NCBI GenBank assembly: GCA_031460455.1
Contig: JAVKTQ010000014.1
Coordinates: forward strand, 41,312 to 105,311
Direction of reading: 5' to 3'
Source of the DNA: Sporomusaceae bacterium
Lineage (GTDB): Bacteria; Bacillota; Negativicutes; Sporomusales; UBA7701
Length of the DNA: 64,000 nucleotides
A program made the position numbers and the translations under genes. This document shows positions 16,670 to 25,107 of the stretch, one piece after another (the first letter of the stretch is position 1; every line of letters begins with the position of its first letter). Under the pieces are notes generated by a model. It was not told the DNA's origin. It saw only the letters and a list, made by a program, of their open reading frames with translations, and did no database searches.

Positions 16670-18154
16670 TTAGTGAGACTGGTGGGCTTCGCGGAGCGCC
16701 GCGGCGAGGCGCTGGACGCCTTCGGTGATTTCTGTCTCGTTGAGGGGAGAGATGGAGAGGCGCAGGTATGTATCGGGGGTCTCGCCGTAGAAAAAGCTGC
16801 TGCCGGTGGTAGCCTCGACGCCGTGGGCGGCGAGCAGGGCTTTCCAGTCGGACGGAGGATGAGGGACCGGTTTGAGCTTGAGCCAGATGAGGAAACCGCC
16901 GCTGGGCGCGGTCCATTCGGCCCAGGCGAGATCGATGTGGCGGTGGAGGGCGCGGACGGCGGTCTGCATCCTTTTGCGGTAGGCGCGGTGCATGCGGCCG
17001 ATGTGGCGGTCGTAGTGGCCGCTCTGGCAGAATTCGTGGATGGCCGCCTGGAGGATCATGCTGGGGGCGAGTTCGCTGAAACGATGGATGGCGACGAGCC
17101 GCTCGACGCATTCTTTTTCGGCCGCCAGCCAGCCGATGCGGACGCCGGGGAAGAGGACTTTGGAGTAGGTGCCGCAGTAGATGACGAGCTGGCGTTTATC
17201 CATCGATTTGACAGGCAGGACGACGCGGCCGCTGTATTTCATCTCTTCCTCGAAGCCGTCTTCAAGGATGGGGATGCGGTGCTGTTCGCACAGCGAGAGG
17301 AGGCGTTCGCGGTGGGCCTGGCCGGTGCTGATGCCGGTGGGGTTCTGGAATGTTGGCATGGTGTAGACGAGGACGGGCCGCTCTTTGGCTAGGGCCGCGG
17401 CAAGGGCGTCGAGGTCCATGCCTCCCTGGCGGATGGGAATCTCGACCGGCCTTAGGCCGTAAAAACGCAGCAGCGGCAGAACGTAGTCGTAGGTGGGGGA
17501 TTCGATGGCGACGGTCTTGCCGGGGGCGGCGATCATGCGAAAGACGAGGTCGATGCCCTGCTGCGAGCCGTTGGTGATGAGGATTTCTTCGGCGGTTACG
17601 GATATGCCGTGGCTTTGGAGACGGCGGGCGATGTATTCCCTGAGCGGCCGGAAGCCGGCCCTGGCGCCGTAGCCGAGGAGGGTGTCGCCGTGGTTTTTCA
17701 CCGCCCGGTCGAGGCAGGCACGGAAGCTTTCGAGGGGAAAGAGCCGGCTGTCCATGTTCATGCTGGCGAAGTTGATGAGGGCCGGGGTGCTTTCCCGGCC
17801 GGGCGGATCGAGCCGGCGGTAAGTCTGCCAGATGGTGTCGCTGGCCGGTGAGACAATGGTTTGCCAGTCGACGAGGCCTTTTTCACCGCGGTCGGCGGCG
17901 GTGGCTATCTGCATGCGGTCGCGGACGCGCGGGCAGGAGCCGGGGCCGAGGTCGACGAAGCCGAGGGCCCACAATTCCTGGTAGGCGGTGGCGACGGTGG
18001 AGCGGTGAATGGCGAGCTGGTCGGCCAGCCGCCGGGTGGAAGGGAGTTTTTCGCCGGGCAGCAGAACGCGGCCGGCGATCTTGTCCCTGATCTGGGCGAC
18101 GATCTGCCGGTATATGGGCTCAAGGCTGTGTTCGTCGACGGTGAGCAGCAGCAT
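16670..18154 (-). CDS. MocR-family regulator (GntR wHTH + aminotransferase fold), PdxR-like
   Basis: A 494-residue protein. Residues 1-80 are a GntR winged helix (YRQIVAQIRDKI, LPSTRRLADQLAIHRSTV). The rest is a fold-type I aminotransferase domain with NPTG (FQNPTGIS) and the PLP lysine in GTYSKVLFPGVRIGW. MocR proteins next to pdxST usually sense PLP and control its synthesis, which the position and direction here support. The start at 18154 has GGAGGTG; the longer reading to 18217 lacks a site. Confidence 0.9.
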   Translation of the reverse strand: MLLLTVDEHSLEPIYRQIVAQIRDKIAGRVLLPGEKLPSTRRLADQLAIHRSTVATAYQELWALGFVDLGPGSCPRVRDRMQIATAADRGEKGLVDWQTIVSPASDTIWQTYRRLDPPGRESTPALINFASMNMDSRLFPLESFRACLDRAVKNHGDTLLGYGARAGFRPLREYIARRLQSHGISVTAEEILITNGSQQGIDLVFRMIAAPGKTVAIESPTYDYVLPLLRFYGLRPVEIPIRQGGMDLDALAAALAKERPVLVYTMPTFQNPTGISTGQAHRERLLSLCEQHRIPILEDGFEEEMKYSGRVVLPVKSMDKRQLVIYCGTYSKVLFPGVRIGWLAAEKECVERLVAIHRFSELAPSMILQAAIHEFCQSGHYDRHIGRMHRAYRKRMQTAVRALHRHIDLAWAEWTAPSGGFLIWLKLKPVPHPPSDWKALLAAHGVEATTGSSFFYGETPDTYLRLSISPLNETEITEGVQRLAAALREAHQSH

Positions 18155-18307
18155 CGGCACCTCCGGGCGGATTATCCGCCATGATGAAAATATACCGCTA
18201 ATCCGGCCTGTCGTCAATCGCCAGTTTTGCTATATTTGGAACCGACCAGTTTGGAGGGCAAAAAAGAATCGCCCCGGTACAGGGGCGTACAAATTATTAT
18301 GATATGC

Positions 18308-18429
18308 GCAGGCCGTTCAGAGTCCCCAGATGCTAGGCGGTTCGAGGACGCGATGCGACGCGTACTCGGACGTACGCTAGCAAGCGCCCGCAGAACCAAC
18401 AACGCAGATGGGGGCTATCAACGGCCTGC
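18308..18429. repeat. Palindromic intergenic repeat R2
   Basis: 122 bp. Ends GCAGGCCGTTCAGA and its mate ATCAACGGCCTGC form the outer stem, followed inward by CCCCAGATGC/GCAGATGGGGG. The centre holds ACGCGTAC..GTACGC. It stops 1 nt from the stop codon of the ProC-like gene. Confidence 0.8.
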
Positions 18430-18430
18430 C

Positions 18431-19114
18431 CTATTTTCGCATCTTGGCCCGGACGGCGCGGACGATCTGGCGGGCGAAGGGTCCTAGATCCTGGTCGGCA
18501 TATGCTTTGAGCACGCCGGCTGCAACCTGGCGGATGGCGCTTTTGACGATGTCGGGGTCGGTGACGTTCTGCTGGCGCAGGCCTTCTTCGATGTAAACGG
18601 CCGCTTCGAGCGCTTTCTCGGCGGCGGTGGTGTTGATGAAGCTGACGATGTCGGCCTTGCCGACGATGACGTGGCCGACGGCGGCGAAGATTTCTTTGGC
18701 GACCGGTACGAGGTCGGCCGGCCGGCTGTCGATGATGACGACCGGATCGAGCCCGAGGGACATTTCGCCGGCGTGGCCGACGAATTTGACGTTTATGCAG
18801 CGGACGGGCGCGACGGCCGTTTCTTCGAGGACGTGCTGGGCGACGTTTGTGGCGATGTTGATGACGGTCACGGGGGTTTTGAGCTGGTTGAAGTCTTTGA
18901 TGCAGTTGATGACTTCGGGGTCGGGGACGGCGAGGATGACGGTGCCGATGGCCGCCAGTTCGTCGATGGAGCCGGCGGCGGGCAGGCCGAGCTCGCTTTG
19001 CATGGCGGCCAGGAAGGCGGCATCGCGGTCGAAGACGGTGAGGTCGACATGGTCTTTGAGGCGACGGGCGAGTTCCCTGCCCATGCGGCCTACGCCGATT
19101 ATTCCTATGTGCAT
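18431..19114 (-). CDS. ProC-like / F420-dependent-type NADP oxidoreductase
   Basis: A 227-residue Rossmann protein (MHIGIIGVGRMGRELARRL). It resembles the N-terminal domain of pyrroline-5-carboxylate reductase (VRCINVKFVGHAGEMSLG near 110) but is shorter and lacks the typical ProC C-terminal dimer helices. It is probably a dedicated reductase or scaffold, not the housekeeping ProC. The start at 19114 has AGGGGTGAAAGC; the 46-codon upstream extension belongs to a separate peptide gene in another frame. Confidence 0.72.
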   Translation of the reverse strand: MHIGIIGVGRMGRELARRLKDHVDLTVFDRDAAFLAAMQSELGLPAAGSIDELAAIGTVILAVPDPEVINCIKDFNQLKTPVTVINIATNVAQHVLEETAVAPVRCINVKFVGHAGEMSLGLDPVVIIDSRPADLVPVAKEIFAAVGHVIVGKADIVSFINTTAAEKALEAAVYIEEGLRQQNVTDPDIVKSAIRQVAAGVLKAYADQDLGPFARQIVRAVRAKMRK

Positions 19115-19118
19115 GCTT

Positions 19119-19247
19119 TCACCCCTGCTGCGTATTGTCCGTACTCTGCCGGAGGATCTTATCGTATACCGCTTTGGAGACGACGTCGAGTATCTCGCAC
19201 ACCGTGGCGAAGGATACGACGGCGGCGACAAGCAGGCGTTCGCCCAT
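19119..19247 (-). CDS. 42-residue peptide upstream of the ProC-like gene
   Basis: An ORF with ATG at 19247 and AGGAGG 7 nt upstream. It reads MGERLLVAAVVSFATVCEIL then DVVSKAVYDKIL, an amphipathic/hydrophobic helix, and ends 4 nt before the ProC-like start. The site quality and coupling suggest real translation. No family recognised. Confidence 0.5.
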   Translation of the reverse strand: MGERLLVAAVVSFATVCEILDVVSKAVYDKILRQSTDNTQQG

Positions 19248-19403
19248 GGCATTTCCTCCTGACTGTTCCTGTTATTATTATAGCACAGGGAGCCGGGGGT
19301 TCTACCCCATATGTTGCGGGTCAGGCTATAAACTTAGTGCAGATATTGTGGTTTTCATTTATAATGGAAGCAGGTAGCACTTTTTGTCAAAAGGGGGATT
19401 CCA

Positions 19404-20789
19404 TTGAAAAAGCATTATGTGCTCGATACTAATGTTTTACTTTATTCTCCCCAAGCTATCTTTGCATTCAGCGAGCACACGGTGATTATCCCCGAAGTTG
19501 TGCTGGAAGAGCTCGACAAGTTCAAGTCGGAGTCGACCGAGCGCGGCGCCCACAGCCGCCAGGTCAGCCGCATCATCGACGAGCTGCGCTCTGAGGGCAA
19601 TCTGCTGAACGGCATTCCGCTCAACGAGCAGGGCGGCATCCTGCGCATCGAGACTAACTGCCTGGATATTAATCTGCCCCCCCACTGGGACCGGGCGAAG
19701 CCGGACAACCGCATTCTCCAGGTCTGCAAGGGCCTCGCGGATAACGGCTATCATACGGTGCTGGTCAGCCGCGATACCAATTTGCGCGTCAAGGCGGTCA
19801 TTCTCGACATCCAGGCGGAGGATTTCCGCAACGATAAGGTGGCCGCGATCGAGGACCAATATACGGGGCGCACGGTTGTCTATACATCTTCGGATACGAT
19901 CAACAAGTTCCACCTCGACGACGGCAACGCCATTGACCCCGCCCAGCTCAGCGAGTACGACGAGACCGACCACACGCTGAAACAGGGCGTATTCGTGACC
20001 AACCAGTTCATGCTCATCCGGTCGACCGATAACGATCGCCATACCGCCCTGGGGCGCTTCGACGGGGATAAGGTGGTGCATCTGAAGTTCCGCAACCGCA
20101 ACCCGTTTGGCGTCACGCCGCGCAATATCGGCCAGGTTTTTATGCAGGAATGCCTGATGATGGACGCCGACGAGGCGCCGCTGGTCATCATCAAGGGCCC
20201 CGCCGGGACGGCCAAGACTTTTTATTCGTTGGCGGTCGGCCTTTATAAGCACCTCGACTGCCGTCCCCGCGACTATCACCACCTCCTCATCTGCCGGCCC
20301 AATATCCCCATGGATGAGGATATCGGCTTCCTGCCGGGATCGGAGAATGAGAAGATCAGCCCGTATATGCGGGGGGTGCGCGATAATATGTTCACCCTCA
20401 TGTCGGGGCATATGATGACCGAGGCAAAGGAAATATCCCAGGTGGAAGACACTGTCCAGATGCTGTTCGACAAGCGCATTATCCAGACCGAGGCGCTGGC
20501 TTATCAGCGCGGCCGTTCGCTCTATAAGTACTGGATGATCCTCGACGAAATGCAGAATGCCACGCCTCGCCAGGCCAAAGGGGTTATCACCAGGCCGGGG
20601 TTGGGTACGAAGATCATTCTGCTCGGCGACCCGGAGCAGATCGACAATCCGTTCCTCGACAGCCGCTCGAACGGCCTGAGCTACGCTAGCGAGAAGATGC
20701 GCGGCTCGAAGCTGTGCTTCCAGGTGACGCTGCAGTACGACGAGTGCGAGCGTTCGCCCCTGGCTGCGGAAGCGGCGCTGCGTTTGTGA
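19404..20789 (+). CDS. PIN-PhoH (PhoH2-type) ATPase
   Basis: A 461-residue protein. The N-terminal PIN nuclease domain (about 1-140) carries the acidic residues LDTNVLL, EELDKFK and SRDTNLR. The C-terminal PhoH ATPase (about 240-461) has Walker A KGPAGTAKT, where most relatives have GTGKT, and Walker B MILDEMQNATP. PhoH2 proteins are proposed RNA helicase/nucleases. TTG start with AAAGGGGGA upstream. Confidence 0.92.
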   Translation: MKKHYVLDTNVLLYSPQAIFAFSEHTVIIPEVVLEELDKFKSESTERGAHSRQVSRIIDELRSEGNLLNGIPLNEQGGILRIETNCLDINLPPHWDRAKPDNRILQVCKGLADNGYHTVLVSRDTNLRVKAVILDIQAEDFRNDKVAAIEDQYTGRTVVYTSSDTINKFHLDDGNAIDPAQLSEYDETDHTLKQGVFVTNQFMLIRSTDNDRHTALGRFDGDKVVHLKFRNRNPFGVTPRNIGQVFMQECLMMDADEAPLVIIKGPAGTAKTFYSLAVGLYKHLDCRPRDYHHLLICRPNIPMDEDIGFLPGSENEKISPYMRGVRDNMFTLMSGHMMTEAKEISQVEDTVQMLFDKRIIQTEALAYQRGRSLYKYWMILDEMQNATPRQAKGVITRPGLGTKIILLGDPEQIDNPFLDSRSNGLSYASEKMRGSKLCFQVTLQYDECERSPLAAEAALRL

Positions 20790-20883
20790 TAAAAATTATC
20801 TTATTGCCGGAATTGCGGCACTTTATCCTTGCTTGTTAGCAAATAATGAATTAAAATAATACCTATAGTGCTTATTGCCGCGG

Positions 20884-20930
20884 AGCTGGGAGGGGCCTGC
20901 AGAGTAGGTTTCCCCTGGCTTTGCTTTTTT
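20884..20930 (+). terminator. Attenuator-like terminator ahead of the first permease
   Basis: An imperfect stem pairs GGGGCCT with AGGtttCCCC and outer AGC with GGCT. TTGCTTTTTT follows, 68 nt before the permease start. It may end phoH transcription or attenuate the permease genes. I see no recognisable riboswitch upstream. Confidence 0.5.
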
Positions 20931-20998
20931 GTGTCCTTCAGGACGAGTAGCGCTCTCACAGCATGTCACCCAGACGCACAATGAAGGGAGTCCTGGTT

Positions 20999-22288
20999 TT
21001 GGATAAGCAGGTAATAATCGCAGTTTCTATTTTTCTCTTGGTGTATGCCCTGATCATCAGCGAAAAAATGCATCGCACTATCCTGGCTATGGCGGGCGGG
21101 ATGGCGCTTATCCTCGCCGGCGTTATCACCCAGGAGCGGGCTATCCACCATATCGACTTCAACACTATCGGTCTGCTGGTGGGAATGATGATCATCGTCG
21201 GCATCACTGCCGAGACAGGCCTTTTCCGCTATTTGGCCATCTGGTCGGCCAAGAAGGTGGATGGCGACCCTGTCAAGCTTTTTTACGCCCTCGCCACGCT
21301 GACTGCCGTGTGTTCGGCGTTTCTCGACAATGTCACGACCGTGCTGTTGACCGTGCCGGTGACGATCAGCATCACCCGTCAACTCAATATTTCACCGATG
21401 CCTTTCCTTATAGCGCAGATAATTGCTTCGAACATTGGCGGCACAGCCACCCTCATCGGCGACCCCCCCAATATCATGATCGGCAGCGCCGTGAAAGAAC
21501 TGACTTTCATGGCTTTCGCCAAAAATCTGTTTCTTATTTCTTTCTTTATCCACTTTATCACTATCTTTATTATGTCGCGTATTTATCGCGACAAACTCCA
21601 AACCACCGACGAGCTGCGGGCGAAAATCCGCGAACTGGATGAAACCAAACAGCTTACCAACATCCCCCTGCTTAAGACTTGCCTGTTCGTGCTGGCGTTC
21701 ACAATTTTCCTTTTCACCACCCACCAGCTTTTCCACCTCGACTCGGCCACCGCTGCCCTTACCGGCGCCAGCCTGCTGCTGGTGCTTACCGCCAAGCATA
21801 CCGAACACGGCCTGGAGCATGTCTTTAATAAGGTCGAGTGGGTGGCGCTGTTTTTCTTCGTCGGCCTGTTCGTAGTCGTCGGCGGCCTGGTGGATACCGG
21901 CGTCATCAAGTGGCTGGCCCAGGAAGCCGTCAAGCTGACGGCCGGCAATGTGACGGCGACCGCGCTGCTCATCCTGTGGCTGAGCGCGATAGCTTCGGCG
22001 TTCGTGGACAATATCCCCTTCGTGGCGACGATGATCCCGCTGATCAAGGATATGGGCACGATGGGCGTGGCCAATCTCGAGCCGCTGTGGTGGAGCCTGG
22101 CCCTCGGCGCTTGCCTGGGCGGCAACGGCACGATTATCGGCGCAAGCGCCAACATCATCGTCGCCGGGTTGGCGGCCCAGGAAGGATACAATATCACTTT
22201 CAAGGGTTTCTTCAAGATCGCTTTCCCCCTTATGCTGATGTCGATCGCCATCTGTACTGTGTATGTATACTTGCGTTATCTGATTTAG
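20999..22288 (+). CDS. ArsB/NhaD-type anion permease, copy 1
   Basis: A 429-residue membrane protein of the ion transporter (ArsB/NhaD/citrate-MHS) superfamily with about 11-12 spans. Motifs: FLDNVTTVLLTVPVTI, GGTATLIGDPPNIMIG and its mirror copy near the C-terminus (GACLGGNGTIIGASANIIVAG), as expected for inverted-repeat transporters. Substrate not predictable. TTG start chosen from AAGGGAG and from alignment with the next gene, which starts at the same residue. The next copy is nearly identical over most of its length. Confidence 0.85.
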   Translation: MDKQVIIAVSIFLLVYALIISEKMHRTILAMAGGMALILAGVITQERAIHHIDFNTIGLLVGMMIIVGITAETGLFRYLAIWSAKKVDGDPVKLFYALATLTAVCSAFLDNVTTVLLTVPVTISITRQLNISPMPFLIAQIIASNIGGTATLIGDPPNIMIGSAVKELTFMAFAKNLFLISFFIHFITIFIMSRIYRDKLQTTDELRAKIRELDETKQLTNIPLLKTCLFVLAFTIFLFTTHQLFHLDSATAALTGASLLLVLTAKHTEHGLEHVFNKVEWVALFFFVGLFVVVGGLVDTGVIKWLAQEAVKLTAGNVTATALLILWLSAIASAFVDNIPFVATMIPLIKDMGTMGVANLEPLWWSLALGACLGGNGTIIGASANIIVAGLAAQEGYNITFKGFFKIAFPLMLMSIAICTVYVYLRYLI

Positions 22289-22362
22289 TTTTCTGTGGCC
22301 CACTTGACCTGTCACCGGAAAATAGGATAAAATGTAACCTAAGCGCATATGGCTGATTTTTT

Positions 22363-22396
22363 GGAGGAGACTGTCACCAAGGTCCCCTCCTTTTTG
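22363..22396 (+). terminator. Terminator between the tandem permeases
   Basis: GGAGGaGAC pairs with GTCcCCTCC and is followed by TTTTTG. Confidence 0.7.
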
Positions 22397-22439
22397 TTTG
22401 TCGGTATGCGTCTTTGATATTGGTCATGGAGGTAGGTTA

Positions 22440-23729
22440 ATGGACAACCAGGTAATTTTCGCGGTAACGGTCTTTGTCGCTGTGTACGCCCTGATTATTT
22501 CCGAAAAGATCCACCGTACCGTCCTGGCGATGGTGGGCGGCATGCTGATGGTCGTGTTCGGCATCCTCAGCCAGGAGCAGGCCATCCACCACATCGATTT
22601 CAACACGATCGGACTGCTGGTGGGGATGATGATTATCGTCGGCGTGACCGCCGAAACCGGCCTATTCCGCTATCTGGCCATCTGGTCGGCCAAGAAGGTG
22701 AACGGCGACCCGGTGAAGCTATTCATCGCCCTCGGCACACTGACGGCGGTTTGCTCGGCGCTCTTAGACAATGTGACCACCGTGTTGCTGACGGTGCCGG
22801 TGACGATCAGCATCACCCGCCAGCTTGAGGTGCCGCCCATTCCTTATCTCATCGCCCAGATCATCGCTTCCAATGTCGGCGGCACGGCCACTCTTATCGG
22901 CGACCCGCCGAACATCATGATCGGCAGTGCGGTGAAAGAGCTGACTTTCATGGCATTTCTCAACAATCTGTTTCTGATTTCCTTTTTCATGCATTTCATC
23001 GTCATTGCGCTCCTGGCCTGGATATACCGCAAAAAACTCGTGACAACCGACGAACTGCGGGAAAAGATAATGCATCTCGACGAGACCAAGCAGCTTGCCA
23101 ACATAAAGCTGCTCAAAACCTGCCTGGCTGTCCTGACTCTCACGATCTTCCTCTTTACTACCCACCAGCTCTTCCATCTGGAGTCGGCGACTGTCGCCCT
23201 GTTCGGGGCGAGCATTCTCCTGCTCCTGGCCGCAAGGCAGTCCGAGCACGGGCTGGAGCACATTTTTCACAAGGTGGAGTGGGTGGCGCTGTTTTTCTTT
23301 GTCGGGCTGTTCGTGCTGGTGGGCGGCTTGGTGGAAACGGGGGTCATCAAGTGGCTGGCGCAGGAGGCGATTAGGCTGACGGCCGGCAATGTGACGGCTA
23401 CCGCGCTGCTCATCCTGTGGCTGAGCGCGATAGCTTCGGCGTTCGTGGACAATATCCCCTTCGTGGCGACGATGATCCCGCTGATCAAGGATATGGGCAC
23501 GATGGGCGTGGCCAATCTGGAGCCGCTGTGGTGGAGCCTGGCTCTCGGCGCTTGCCTGGGCGGCAACGGCACGATCATCGGCGCGAGCGCCAACATCATC
23601 GTCGCCGGACTGGCAGCCCAGGAGGGCTACAATATCTCTTTCAAGGGTTATTTTAAGATCGCTTTCCCGATCATGCTGCTGACGATTGCCATTTCGACGG
23701 TGTATTTGTATCTGCGCTATCTCATTTGA
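22440..23729 (+). CDS. ArsB/NhaD-type anion permease, copy 2
   Basis: A 429-residue paralogue of the preceding gene, same length and same motifs (LLDNVTTVLLTVPVTI, GDPPNIMIG, GGNGTIIGASANIIVAGLAA). The two differ mainly in the central loop and some helices. Long DNA identity in the C-terminal third (around 21960-22200 and 23400-23640) points to recent duplication or gene conversion. ATG after GGAGGT. It is followed directly by the stub of a third copy. Confidence 0.87.
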   Translation: MDNQVIFAVTVFVAVYALIISEKIHRTVLAMVGGMLMVVFGILSQEQAIHHIDFNTIGLLVGMMIIVGVTAETGLFRYLAIWSAKKVNGDPVKLFIALGTLTAVCSALLDNVTTVLLTVPVTISITRQLEVPPIPYLIAQIIASNVGGTATLIGDPPNIMIGSAVKELTFMAFLNNLFLISFFMHFIVIALLAWIYRKKLVTTDELREKIMHLDETKQLANIKLLKTCLAVLTLTIFLFTTHQLFHLESATVALFGASILLLLAARQSEHGLEHIFHKVEWVALFFFVGLFVLVGGLVETGVIKWLAQEAIRLTAGNVTATALLILWLSAIASAFVDNIPFVATMIPLIKDMGTMGVANLEPLWWSLALGACLGGNGTIIGASANIIVAGLAAQEGYNISFKGYFKIAFPIMLLTIAISTVYLYLRYLI

Positions 23730-23736
23730 TTGAGAT

Positions 23737-23823
23737 AAAGGTTTCTTTAAAGTCGCCTTTCCAATTATGTTGCTTACAGTCGTTATCGCGACGGTGTATG
23801 TATACCTCCGTTATCTTGTCTGA
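23737..23823 (+). pseudogene. 3' remnant of a third tandem permease copy
   Basis: Seven nt after the stop of copy 2, the plus strand reads KGFFKVAFPIMLLTVVIATV and YVYLRYLV followed by TGA. This is the C-terminal end of the same permease family (copy 1 ends in KGFFKIAFPLMLMSIAICTV and YVYLRYLI). 28 codons remain, with no start. Confidence 0.85.
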
Positions 23824-23897
23824 CGGGCGGAAGAAGGATTCGCGGCAGCCGGCAGGGAATATTTTCCCAAATACGGTGCTGGTCGGGAGGTACGGAT

Positions 23898-24557
23898 ATG
23901 AGCAAGGAAGGAACACCGCCCAAAGAAGGCGACGTGAGGACGCCGATGGTCGTTTTCACCCCTTATAGCCCCTATATGGTTGTCGATGTCGAGAAAATGA
24001 CCGGCCCGGGCGGGCGGAACCTGCCACTGGAGGCGGTGACTTCGCTGTGCCGCTGCGGCGCTTCTAGCCACAAGCCTTATTGCGACGGCACCCACAGTAA
24101 AATCGGTTTTGTCGGCAAGCGGGAGAGAAGCACGCCGGCCGGCCGGAGCAAGGCTTATGCCGGCAGGCATATCACTATCCACGACAACAGGCGCGTGTGC
24201 GCCCACTCGGCCGAGTGCCTGCGGGGGCTGCCGGCGGTGTTCAAAAAGGACGGCGCCCCGTGGATAGACCCCGACGCGGCGTCGGCGGAGGAGATCATCA
24301 GGGTGATCGAGAGCTGCCCGTCCGGGGCGCTGAGCTATACGGTAAACGGCGAGCGCCACAAGGACTGGGGCGACGGACCGCCGGCAATCAAGGTGGACAA
24401 GGGCGGGCCGCTGCGCTGCACGGGCGGGATAGCGGTCAAGGACGCCGACGGCTCGGCGCCGGAGGCGAAAAGCCACTATACTCTCTGCCGCTGCGGCAAG
24501 TCGGCGAACAAGCCGTTCTGCGACGGCCAGCACTGGAAGGAACGATTCGAGAAATAG
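23898..24557 (+). CDS. Double CDGSH iron-sulfur protein with central Fer4-like domain
   Basis: A 219-residue redox protein. Two CDGSH [2Fe-2S] sites: C51/C53/C62/H66 and C197/C199/C208/H212. Between them (about 95-145) is a Fer4_19-type segment with C101, C107 and C140 (HSAECLRG, ESCPSGAL). This arrangement is known from bacterial CDGSH proteins of unknown electron-transfer role. ATG start, monocistronic, followed by a strong terminator and repeat R3. Confidence 0.9.
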   Translation: MSKEGTPPKEGDVRTPMVVFTPYSPYMVVDVEKMTGPGGRNLPLEAVTSLCRCGASSHKPYCDGTHSKIGFVGKRERSTPAGRSKAYAGRHITIHDNRRVCAHSAECLRGLPAVFKKDGAPWIDPDAASAEEIIRVIESCPSGALSYTVNGERHKDWGDGPPAIKVDKGGPLRCTGGIAVKDADGSAPEAKSHYTLCRCGKSANKPFCDGQHWKERFEK

Positions 24558-24572
24558 GGCATAGATATGCCG

Positions 24573-24607
24573 AAGCAGGCAGCGATTTCGCTGCCTGCTT
24601 TTAATTT
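24573..24607 (+). terminator. Terminator of the CDGSH gene
   Basis: A 12-bp stem AAGCAGGCAGCG/CGCTGCCTGCTT with ATTT loop, followed by a T-rich tail. Confidence 0.88.
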
Positions 24608-24617
24608 GTTTTACTTT

Positions 24618-24741
24618 GCGGTCGTTCAGAAAGCCCCGGATGCCAGGCGCACCGGAGGCTGACACCAGAAGCGTACACGGACGTACGCTGAGGATGGCAG
24701 CCGAGGAGCAACGCCGCAGACGGGGCTTTATCAACGACCGC
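24618..24741. repeat. Palindromic intergenic repeat R3
   Basis: 124 bp. Outer arms GCGGTCGTT (24618-24626) and AACGACCGC (24733-24741) are perfectly inverted. Next comes AAAGCCCCGGATGC against GCAGACGGGGCTTT. The centre has AGCGTACACGGACGTACGCT. This is the clearest palindrome of the family. Confidence 0.85.
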
Positions 24742-24767
24742 GACATATGATGGAGGGAGGTGATTAT

Positions 24768-25103
24768 ATGACCTACGCTATCCGCATCTCCTTGTCCGCC
24801 CGCACCCTGTCGCTGATCGGCAACGGCCGGCTAATCAACACTTATCCTGTCGGGGTTGGCCGGCCGGGCCATCAGACGCCGCCAGGGTCTTACACGATCG
24901 TCGTGAAGCGGCCCAACCCCGGCGGTCCTTTCGGGGCGATGTGGCTCGGCCTGAGCATTCCGCGCTACGGCATCCACGGCACCAACAACCCTGCCTCGAT
25001 CGGCGGCTATGTGTCGCGCGGCTGCATCCGTATGTATAACCGCGATGTGCTGGAGCTGGCGGGGATGGTGGCGGTGGGAACGCCGGTGTACATTAGTCAG
25101 TAG
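24768..25103 (+). CDS. L,D-transpeptidase (YkuD domain)
   Basis: A 111-residue stand-alone YkuD domain with H70 (GIHGTNNP) and the nucleophile Cys86 in SRGCIRMYN, the standard L,D-transpeptidase motif. Such enzymes make or edit 3-3 peptidoglycan crosslinks or act in spore cortex/coat. No signal peptide is visible, and the ribosome site (GGGAGGTGATTAT) fixes the start at 24768. It would therefore be cytoplasmic, spore-associated or non-classically exported. Confidence 0.88.
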   Translation: MTYAIRISLSARTLSLIGNGRLINTYPVGVGRPGHQTPPGSYTIVVKRPNPGGPFGAMWLGLSIPRYGIHGTNNPASIGGYVSRGCIRMYNRDVLELAGMVAVGTPVYISQ

Positions 25104-25107
25104 CCGT

